Below are positions 49,270 through 61,000 of a DNA stretch of 64,000 nt, one piece after another. Source of the DNA: Baylisascaris procyonis (taxonomy: Eukaryota > Nematoda > Chromadorea > Rhabditida > Ascarididae); assembly GCA_037389465.1 (NCBI GenBank), contig JAZARR010000070.1, forward strand, positions 2,136,501 to 2,200,500, read 5' to 3'. The position numbers and the translations under genes are program-made. The number at the start of each line of letters is the position of its first letter. Position 1 is the first letter of the stretch. The notes beneath the pieces are model-generated. The model had not been told where the DNA came from and searched no databases. It saw only the letters and a list, made by a program, of their open reading frames with translations.

Positions 49270-52042
49270 CCTTGCTTTGCTGATTCCACTTCACTCGTGT
49301 CATTCAATAAAACTCCCGAAGTGGAACAAGCTTCCGGAAAGTCCAGCTGAAAAACAATGCAATTGCTCACCAGCATTCGTGACGAATTTAGCAGTTGCAT
49401 TCGCAATTTTGAAACTCCCCTCTTTGCATTGATAAGATGCGTTTAGCATTCTCACAGCTGCCTAGAACCCGCTGCTAATCCTAGCTAACGATAGTGCTAC
49501 TTCAAGTGGTGACCGAAGGGAAAACGCTCTACATTGCACTACTCCAAAAGATACCGCATATACCCTCCCCGTTGAATCAGTCCCTAGCTGTCCATAACAT
49601 CCCTCTAGGAGGAACATTCCGCATCCTGCGTTAACATAAGCAAGAAGGTCGCCGAAAGAACCTGACTGCATGCACGATAAGTTTCCAGCATCATTTCACA
49701 TTAGCATAAGACGCATCATATAAAAAGCGTCTCGGCTGCATTTGCACTTTCGAACATCACCATAAAAGTTTAAATCTCAATATGAACTCTTTCGTCTCAT
49801 CAAGTATCACTTTTCTGTGCAAACAACAACGCAATCAATCAATCGTTTCCCATTTATATTCACATAAGTTTCACAAACCGTTACAGTGCATTGCGAATGA
49901 GATAGAAACCAACAAATAAATCAAAACAAAAAAACGAAATATGCCAATGAATGCATCGATTAATTGCCTAAAACGATATCATTACTTATACAAAAAAAAC
50001 ATCGAAATAGCGAACGAATATCAAGCGTACTTACAAATAAAATACTCTAAAATATCGAAGCAAATCTGTGATGCAAAAAAAAAGTTGTAAGCGGAGAAAG
50101 CAAATAACGATGGGCAAAGCGCCTCTTACGAATTGTGAACAATCGCATGCGATACATCCAGGATTATTAAATTACATGTTTTATATTCGTCATCCCTCCA
50201 GCCTTATTAAGGCAAACCTTGTGGCGCTTAGACGGCTAATATTAAGGCACAAAGAGTAGGTAAAGATAGCGGCACTTTAATGGTATCATTGCAAGGAAAT
50301 GATGCGAGAGATAGATCAATATCTCCCACCCAAAGTTCGAAAATCTCGATGAATTTAATTTCGGATTAACTCTTAAAACATGATAAGTTAACCCCTAGTT
50401 CTTACGTAAATTGCAGCAAAACCTTATAGTAGAGTAATCGCATCTAAAAGCACCGTACGCATGAATTCCTCGGAAAGGTTCAATTCACAAACAACGGTAA
50501 CAACTCCACATTGCGCCACTCAAATAAGCTGTAAAATTTTGCGCAATGAGTGAAATATATACCGGCATCCATATATCCCTGCCCAGCAATGAGGTCTTAT
50601 TCTTCGCTAGGATAAATCGTCTAAACAATCGTAGGAAGAGTCACATCTCATAAACCGAAAACTTTGTTCACATATTAGGTAACAAGCACCGCATTCGTCG
50701 TTTCTAAGAGAACGGCCTCACACCTAATATCCACCTCTTGAAGCGTAGCCGAAATTACACGAGAGTACAAGGGTTATATAAGTCCATTGAAATGTATCAA
50801 TCGTTGTCCTAAATAACAGCAGAAATTGAAGAGGTGAACAAGATGTGCAACCAAAAATAAATGCCCTCTAAGAAAAGCAGTTATTGATTGGTTATCAATT
50901 ACAATCGATAAGAACAATTCCGATAAGAAATACCTTCAAAAATGACAAATACCCGCACAACAAGCACTTTTTTAAGAATCTGAACGCATAATTAGGCAAT
51001 AAGAGAGAATGGGCGTCAATGTAGGCAGATATTCAAACACATGAAAACAATGTGAAGAGTAGAGGAAACTTTTAACGGGCATATCAAAAGTACGAACAAC
51101 ACATTCCGATTTCTACGCTTCATTTCCGTTTATTTAGTGATGATTAATGCAATCCCTATGGAAAACGATGAGTAGAACTTATTTGATTCGATTCCCTTTT
51201 CGCCATTTATCAGTACAAAAAAAATAGTTAGGAAATGCTAATTTAGGCATATAAAAGGTAGAAATGACAAACAGAGAGGCTGCATATTGCAGAGATAATT
51301 TTAGTAAGCAGAAGGTAAAAATGGATAGCAATCAACTTATGCGGACGATAAACCACTTAGGCCAATTCCATATTAGTTGCTATTTTAGAACAAAATAGCG
51401 ACTGAATAGAACGAAGATCCCCTAAAAAATCCAACGCACAGGAGAATCCAAAATCTGCAGTTGCGTAAATACAGCCTGACTGATGTCCAAGTATAATACA
51501 AGCAATGAAAAGCAAACACGAAAAAATATCACTTCAAGGAAATCTGCTTTTAAGTGAATAATATCTGCACAGCATCACAATATATGAGTTACATCCAGCC
51601 GGCCAATCGATCATACATCTGGTCCTCTTTCCCTTACCTTCACGTTGGTCATTCGAAGATATTCAGGGGCTACGCAAGCCAAAAACAATGAGAAGGGGTT
51701 CCCCGTAACACAACAATGCTGGACGATTATGGCTACTGTCTGCTAAGAGTCGCTTACTCTAGGAAACCAATGCAACAATCGGTCACTTGGGACCGTTGCC
51801 ACTCCTGGTGCTGACCAATATCGACCCTCAAGCGCTACAATTACCCATAACGTTACTGCCAAACCAATATATGATCAGCATCTACTAGTTTGGCTACGAC
51901 TTTGGAAGCTAACGGGTCGAAATAATTAGTGAAACGAAATTAGCCTCTGAAACGTTGAAATCATGCGGCTTGTGTCCGTGCGCCAAGTAGCAAATTTACA
52001 TCAAATACACGAAAAGATGTAATCAGCGGAAAGGAATGACCA
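49270..52042. other. Intergenic between cysteine-rich exons and plexin 3' end
   Basis: It would hold the plexin 3' UTR. Near 49470-49680 there is a GC-rich patch, possibly a decayed cysteine-rich exon. Otherwise AT-rich with no supported gene. Confidence 0.45.
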
Positions 52043-55000
52043 TTAGACACGATCTTCTCTTGGCCTTCGGTAAGTGTTCACATAGCCAGCAGTGAGTGTG
52101 CTTGTGCCACCATTGCTATACTGATCACTCATACACTCCATCGTGTTCAACATTTCTTGGAACTTCTGTGGCAATTTTTGATTAACTGCAAACTGGTTCA
52201 TCTCCAGCTCCTCGCGCAATGGATCCTTATACTGCTCCAAGTATCTGAAAAATAAACCTCTCATGTGTAAAATATGCAGCACGCTTATAGCCTATACGAA
52301 AGATTAATCAAGCAATAAATTATTCATTAAAGAAGTTATCAATTACCTCACCTGTAAAATTTGAAAGAATCAGATTGAGAAATTAAGAGGGTATCAAAAT
52401 ATATTTAAAAAGAAACACCTACTTATACAATTCATTAAGAGCACTGAACACATGGAATCTATCACGTGAATGTGAACGCGAATCTTCGGCCAACATTGCG
52501 TTCATATCTTGATCACTTATCAATGGCATCGATCGAATTTCACCATAATAACTGCAAGAAATCATTTTTTATTAATAATTCCTGTAGAAATGAAAAATTT
52601 TTATTGCTGCTAAATTTATTGCAGAAAATAATATTCGTTCGAATTTAACAACGAACTATTATAAAAATACCCTAAGCTATAGGATAACAGAATCTGTGGA
52701 AAGTCGAGAAACAAGAAATGAAGTGGCCCGAGAGGAGTAGGAAGCCAGCTGAACGAGAAAGTTGAGGCTGCGAACTCTTGTTCCTAAATTTCCTATGCAC
52801 CCCTGCGAAACTGGTATGTCTATTGCCCATTCCAATCAAGCATTTTTTTCATGTGCAGCATCGACTTGACGCGTCAAGTCCATACTGGTAAACTATTCCA
52901 CCAAATTCACCCCAGGGGAATTTACGCTGCGGAAAGATGCGCAAGAAAAACTTAGCAAAAATTAGACAAAGGAAAAGTATCGACCTTCAAAATCTCATTT
53001 CTCTCCATTTTAGCACTATTGAAAGGACGATCGAGACATCCCACATGATCGTGTATGAAGCACATGCACTACATGAACTCAAATTACAACTTACTTATCA
53101 ACCCATTCACGGTACATATAGATATCCTTCGCGAATAACAACTTGCTGCTCGGCGAATCCTTCGTGAGTTGGTGATCTTGCGTTGAACAAGCATCCATTA
53201 ATGTCTGTGCAACCACCGAAAGACAGCCTTCCACCTATGATTACACATGATGAATCAAATGCATCTTTATAAGAGTTCCTAGGCAACTTCCATATTCAGA
53301 ACAAATTATTTTATTATCTTTTTAAGATATTTATGCAAATATACATGGTGTGATTCATTAGACAATTCAACACTGACAGATAGCGCCTTGCAGTTTGAAG
53401 CAAGGTTGATCAGATGAACCTCTAAATTGAAGATCAAGAGATAAACAAAGAAAACAACCTTTGTTGGTTTGGGGATGTCGAAAACGAAGTGCGGATTCTT
53501 TATGAGGTTCACCCAAAAACGCAATGGTAGTGAGTTGCTCTTCCACGCATGCACAACTTCGTCTTCTTCGATGCCATGCTCTCGTGCCTGAACTTATTTC
53601 TAGGGACGATTGAAAACAAGTCAAACCGACTTAATAAATGAAAGCCTCAAATAATTCGGTCGTCTGATGTGTCCGCTCTCAAACAGATCATTAGATATCT
53701 ACTCGCGCCTATCCACCTCTGCTTTAAAATATGAATAGTTGTTAGAAGTTATAAGTCATTAAACGACGCAATCAAATACAGTCACTGAGGCAAGCAATCG
53801 AAAGCTGCTAATATTGAAACTATAAAAGCACTGTGTGCATTATTTTGGTTTAGATGAATTGCGCCGTGCACATTGAAATTAATATACCCAAAGATAACTG
53901 TGCATTTATATAGGCTATATACCATACGAAAAGTAAAGTCAGAGTGATCTAAAACGATGACTTATGCATAAGTTTTCATATACACTGGGGCAATTCCCTC
54001 ATCATTTGCTTGTAGTGCTGTAAAAATGTGAGGTAATTCATCGTCTAGAAGAATTTGAAGAACGAAACCTAAAACAATGATGAAAATAAAAGAGACTTCC
54101 GCCACATCAATATCGCCTTGACAAGGATACTACTATGCCTAGCATCAGCACTCCAAGACATCACATCGTGGCTATAATCTAAGCCGGACACAAAAGCGGT
54201 ACTGGATATGAATTAAGCTTCTAAACACAGCCAGCAGCACAGTGACACCACATATTTGGCTTGAATCAGGGAACGCATTACGCAGCCGGAAGATTGTCCA
54301 GCGTACACTCACCTGGTCGTCCATGAAGTCGAACATATACTTTATACAAGGAGGGAATGAGCCATTATGACTTGAAGTCGAGAAAATCACTTCGAGGAGA
54401 TCTTTTATGAACTTCTGCAGAGTGCCCTTCATTGTCAACAACCTAAAAAGAGTCACAATTAACCATCACTATTCAATCAACGAACTTACAAGGAAGGAAC
54501 CTTGGACCCATCATTCAGGATTTGGTAAACAATCAGTATAGGGTCTAGTAGATCGGCTTCACCCTATTAGTGCCGATGCGTTCAGACATCAAGATTTTAT
54601 AGGCAACTAACATCGAAATCAGATTTTGCATCCAGAGTGGGAATGAATAGATAAAATGTCATGCAGATTTTACTTGCAGTTTCGTGCTCCTCAGCGACCC
54701 ATCACAAATATATAGAAATGAATTTTATTTTAGTTTTTGCTGTAATCGATATTTATTCTCCACAGTCGGATTCCTTTCACCATTCGCAGATGATAAAAAT
54801 TTAAAAAAAAAAAGTGAACAATGCATCAATATTGTAAAATTTTTCCATGAATCAAAAGAACAAAGAAGGATTGCGAACAACAACAATCCACTTCAGTTAT
54901 AATGCTTCTTAAAAGGGAATTGCATTGGCGATTAAAAGACAACAATGCAAATACGAATCGAATGAGGAGACGACAGAGACCACTTATTGATAGTTTTGAG

Positions 55001-58000
55001 CAAATCTAGGATGCGTGACCCTTACACACAACGATCTAGTATCCCCTATACGTTAGGGATGCAATGATTGCATGCTTTCCTCGACGTTCAATTCACTGAC
55101 ATTTGTTTAATGACTCGTTGTGATGGTATAGTGCATCTAATCGAATGTTTCGCATACTCAATAGAAAATATTAGAAAATCCCAGCGCATAGTTTCTTCTA
55201 TAATGTTCTTTGGCATTGCTTTAAATAATTTCAATTTCGCTTATTCTAAATGGCAAGCAACACAAAACACTAAATAAAACGCTCTTTTATACTGATTTTG
55301 AATAGTGCCCTTCCGTTATTCTCTAACGTTATTTTGATCTAAAATCTTTTGCTTTTCATCGTTGCTATGAATATGTCAACAATATTAATGCTTTCTTTAT
55401 TTTCTTAACGCTTTGAAAATGCTTTAATGCTCGATGCTTCACGATATTCAATGACGAAGAATTCGTTACTCCGTTTCCTTCTTCCAAATAAACTTTGAAA
55501 AGAATTGAAAATTTGACTTTTTAAATTCAAACACTCCATATAACAATGGTGCAAAACTCATATGTTATGCATTCAGTTACAATTTACTAAAACGTAAAAA
55601 AAAACACCTCTCCGTTAGTCCAAAGCAATTTTGGTGCAAAATAAATATCAAACAATGAATTCAATCATAGATATCCTCTCCCATTTTAGCAACGAGGAAT
55701 ACAACCTTATAATTCGAGAAAAAAATTCCCTCAGGGCAGAATTGCTTCTAATGCCACTACATTCAAATAAGAATTCGGTAGAACAACAATCACGAATAAA
55801 TGTGGGAACCTGGTGAGGTAGATCTCAGTAACCATCTTATCTTGATGGTCGGATGGCCCATGTTCGGATGGTTTCACCAAATGGTACAGTTTGTAGTTCG
55901 ACTCCATATCTGAAGATCACATTCGCTTGTCAAAGCCTTTTGAACACTCAGCAAGACTTAAGGTGCTGGAATATACAAATCCATATATTTACATTGAAAA
56001 AATCGAAGCAAAACGTGATAAGCATTCATCGAGCATTATTTACATAAAACGATATCCCTCACACCCAGATATCGGAACCCTTCGCTGTGAAGAAGAGAGG
56101 TTGTTTAATGAAATTTTTTAGTTCCTTTAGGTGTCGAATTATTAATCTAATGGCACAAAAGGATGTGGAAATTCTCCCCTTTCCTACCTTCGGTTACTTG
56201 AGTTTTAGTAATCAGATCCACTGGCGGAAATTGGCTAAAAATACCTCATTCATCGAGAAAGTTCAGGATTCGTGCATGAACCAACAATAAGAGCAACGAC
56301 AACGACGATAACAACCATGCCGAGCAGTGTGAAAGAACGCACATCTATTGCAACACTGAACCCTCCACCACCCACAACGGCGTTCCGTGTACGACTAGTG
56401 ATAGGCAACAAATAATGCGTAGCGTGGTGATAAAACGTTCTGATCACTTTGAAGAGGCTAATTCAGTTAGCCGATATTAGACTATAGCACTTCATGAGGT
56501 AAACAGGACATGAGACAGCTCGTCACCGATACATAGACCACCACTAGACAGCATGCGTGTCAAATGTGCCAACCTTCACTTATACCATTCGACGGTGAAC
56601 TTCGAAACTATAGGAAGATAGAGAAATTGTGAAGGAAACAAAAGAGTGGGTGCTAACTTGAGAGCAGACCTTTGCTCTGCGAGCTCGAATTCGTACCGAA
56701 TGGTCTTGCGAGAGTTGGACTTTGTTTCGACAGCGAGAACGTCGATCGTTCGCTGCGTTCACTCAACAACGACAAATTGTAGAGTGATGCTTGTCGTGGT
56801 AATAATGCCAATGTCGCGTTGTTTAACACCTTAATTCAATTGTTAAGCAAATCAACTGAATTCTTGAACACACTTCTTCACATATCCAATGCGATATGCA
56901 ACGGAAAGTATTCAAATAGCACATAAATCATCAGATGGGAATCCCTCTATGAACAGCAATGATCTATCGATTGCCTTATAATAGTTATGGGATTCTATGT
57001 GAATTCCCTAAAGCCCACCAAGTTCGATCGGACTCCGACAACATTCGGAAACCACTTCACTGAACATTCACTCCTATTCGAGGTCACCGTATTTGAAAAA
57101 ATAAACACCGTATCTGCTGTTTCTTTATAACGCATTCTTTGTGTATAGTTGATACATGACAACAGCATGTTATGTCTTCAATTGAAACCCAAATTGCCGT
57201 TAACGATATGGCCGCAGAAAAAGAAATCTACTGCATGAAACAGAATCTCTGGTTAATGGGGAAGAAGGAATTAGAAGTTCCTATTGAACGAACAAAAAAA
57301 GAAAATCGTTGCAAAACAGCCTAATCTGTTGGAATAACTTAAGAATAATGGCTGAGAAAGCTCGAGCTAATAACTGATAAGCAAAAATTACTAAGGAATA
57401 TAGAACTAATTTATTAATTAAACCATCTGGCAACGAGTGGCTAGAACCCGTTTGGTACTAAAGCCGTTTCCCTACCTAGGCTCTAAATGTCTTTACGTCC
57501 AAAGGAAGCCTTTGCAAACCTAATGTTCCACTCAGTTAAAGTGAGCAATGACCAACAAAAAAGAGGGGCAACTCTACATTGCGAAACTCCACTCGCAATA
57601 CAAGTTTGTTCTTTTTGCAAATAACTGCAGAAGGCGCACAATAACCTCACAACAATTAGCCCAAGCCTCTATCAAACATCATATTTGACAGTGACACTCC
57701 CAACAACTGGACAGAAATGATACCTTATAATGTGCGAGGGTGTTAATCCTCTTCCATCCACCTGGTTCAACTTTCGATGTACTGTCGATATCCTGAAGAA
57801 TAATCCTGGGACATGCTGAGCGCAGTTCGAGGTCGAGATCATTCGCAGAAGGTCGATCCGAGAATGGTGTCGTGCGGTATTTCGCATCCAAACATTTCTC
57901 TTTCACCTGCAAGAGCACAACAGTGTCAAATAAAAAACGGCGAGGATCGTTAATGGATACTAAAAAGGTTAAAATTGGAGCTCATTAGAAACGCTACGTT

Positions 58001-61000
58001 TCCTCGTCTTCCGATGCCAAAACACTAAAGGACTCTCTCTGAATCGAGTTTTTTCTAGAAATTGATCGGCAAGCGATAAGATCGCCAGTCACGCTATGCC
58101 CAACGCAGATGCGATAGTGAAGAATGTAGCTTACTTCGACAGTGTAGTTCGATAGTGATGAAAAGGAAAAAAAGAATACAACTTATTCAGCTCTTTCACC
58201 ATAATACAGTCCCTGCTTACATGGATTATCTAATAGCTGAATATAGTCACAGCAGTGGAAATTACATGGTAAGCAAGAACTTTATGATATCAGATTCTCC
58301 TGCTCCAAACGTACCAAACCCCTTAAGCATGGAAAATATTCAGTAGACTATTCGCTATTGACGTTAAAAGACATAGATCCCTATATTAAACGATTCGTAG
58401 AGAAATCACCGGGTGCCCACAAAGAGTGAAATAAATGTAAACCTGAGTAATGGTATCACAATCGAGTACCCTGACCGGGTATTCGGTGACACCCGCTGAG
58501 TAGTTGTCGGCCGCTATAAACACCATCATTTCACGGAAATCGAATGAAGAGCGCAACAGTTTCTCCTCGGAGAGGGAATAGCGTGCATCGAGAGTAAGCG
58601 CATCTTGAGGTCCCTTCTCCACTTGTTGCTTTATCGCCCAATAAAGCTCGTATAACTTCTGACCAGCACGTTCCTGAACACAATTACTGTACATCTCAGT
58701 CACAATTGTACAGCAAACAAAGAAGTATAGGCTTAATCTCCATTTACGATCACCGCAATACGAGCGGAAAAGACTTTGAAATCGGCGGTCAACCGATCGA
58801 AAATGTTGAATAATTTATGGCCACCAGCTGTTCCCTTAAAAACGACCAATAAAACTGAAAAAAACTTACCGAACTTGAATTAACTCGACGGACAAAAAAC
58901 AAATATTTTTGCATAATAATTAAGAGCATTTGTGAGCTTCGCCCCTTTTCCCATCTCTAACACCCATGAAATGAACCTAGGCCAACGATTTGGTAGCTAA
59001 TAAGCTGAATGCGTGTGTAAAGTTCGCAGCATCACGTCATCGCTTGCTCTCACCTATTATAATAATATATAATTATTGCCTCTGCAAAAATCACTTTCTA
59101 CGTAGGATATGATAGGATGCACTTGAAGCAATAAAGTGAATCGTAAGGAAATAAACGCTGCTGAGAACAAAGGTAATACATCAAGTGAATTGACAGTAAA
59201 AGAGGAGAATATCAGAACAAAAAAATTGAGTGGAAAATGAAAGATGAATACCGTAAGGTATCGATGCATGAGGAATGTGTACCATGCGGCTAACATTCGC
59301 TCGGCAACACTCTCCGAGCGTCGAAAAAGAATCTTCGGTTGGAACTTCTTTTCGACCGTTCGATCTATTAGTTCCTTCAAAAGTTGCTTCAGGATTTCTG
59401 TACAGTATTCCATCTTCTCCTGAAATGCATCAAATAAACTCCAAATGAGTAATGAAAAGACTAAAACGTTTGAAAACCACTCAGCTATCAAAAAATTAGC
59501 TTCAATCTCACAACAACATAAATGAATGACGATTAATAGCAAGTTGTTAAATATAAAACGCGCCCACATGGCTTTATTTAAAATTCCATCTTGAAAAATC
59601 TAGAAACGAAGAGTTCGACAACTGAACAGATCAAAACACAACAATCGAATGACCGCCCAGAGTACTGACCATCAAGACGACCATAAGAAGAGAGCCAACA
59701 GCGACACGATCTTTCCCCAAGAAGTATTTATTGTTTTCCATTGCGCGAACAAATGAAAGCAGGAAATGCTTGTTCATAAGAAGCTTGTTAAATGCACGAA
59801 GACCCGTCTCAATTGATAATGCACGTTGGCTGTCGACCTCGAGATCCCTCAATACCGCATGATTGTGATAATTGTTTGGAAATAGAACCTAAAATCAAAA
59901 ATTTCATCGTAACTTGTAATTTGCTAGCATTCCCATTATTCATCATTGAAGATTACAGTAACTGAGGAATTGAAGAAAGGTGCAAAGAGGCTTTTTGTGC
60001 AATCGGCTGATAACTGAAGCGACGGTTTATAGCGTGAATATTAATTAAATAGCCGGCAAATAAGCGGAAACATAAACATACGAAAGACGAAAAATATTAC
60101 TCAGATTCAGCAAATATCACTAGCAAATAATGAAAACAGTAAAAATAAACATTCCCCTCTTCACGGAATAGAGGCTGCAGAAGTCTAAGAATATGCAAAG
60201 GTAACTGCTGTTACAACAATCTTTACTAATACTACACTCAACAGGCACCTATATAAACCCCAACATATTTACTAGGCAGGCGTTCATCTAATCACAACCC
60301 GCATTATTATATCAATAAAATGCTTACACGTGCAGTATATTCCTTATAGGAGAGGAAAGGAATAAACGAGACGCCGAGTGGCAATTCAGCAGCCATTGCA
60401 TTCATCGAAGTTTGCAATTCAGCGAATGCCTCCTTACATTCGGTGGCCACTTTCATCTCTATTTGATCGATTTGATTGCGAAGATGCTTCATCTCGCGCA
60501 TATGCGATGTACTCTTACGTCTATAAAATTACCCATTTCACCTATCACATACCACAGACGGACTTCAGGTGAGTTCAAGAACACTTTCGAATTCGAAGGT
60601 CTCTTAATCGCTTTGGAGACATCAGAAATTTCGATTTCCCAAGTAAAGTGGGTCCTCTTATATCACAAGACCTCAAGGTTTTCCAGGCGGTTTAACGCTT
60701 CTAATCTATTTTGAAAAGAGTTCCATCAACAAAATTCTCTCCTTATTCGTCGATGAGTTTTTGAGGAGTTCGGTGCTTCTCTGGAAAAGCTACAAAACAG
60801 CGTGAATGCGGCACCATTTAGGAACAACCGAGCTACACCTATCACCAAGAAACAGCACTGAACGAACTTAGCAGCGAAATTCTGCTACAGAAAAATACAC
60901 TTGCCAATCAAAGTGAAGCACTGTCTCAAAAAGGTAAAAATACCTTTGCTGCACCCGCAAATATATAAAAAGGCAAACATTATGCAACCGCGTAAATTCC

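Noticed and set aside
56250..56447. Minus-strand Val/Gly-rich frame as a plexin exon
   Set aside because: It does not fit plexin order; the linker exons at 56658-56829 and 55810-55909 join in phase without it.
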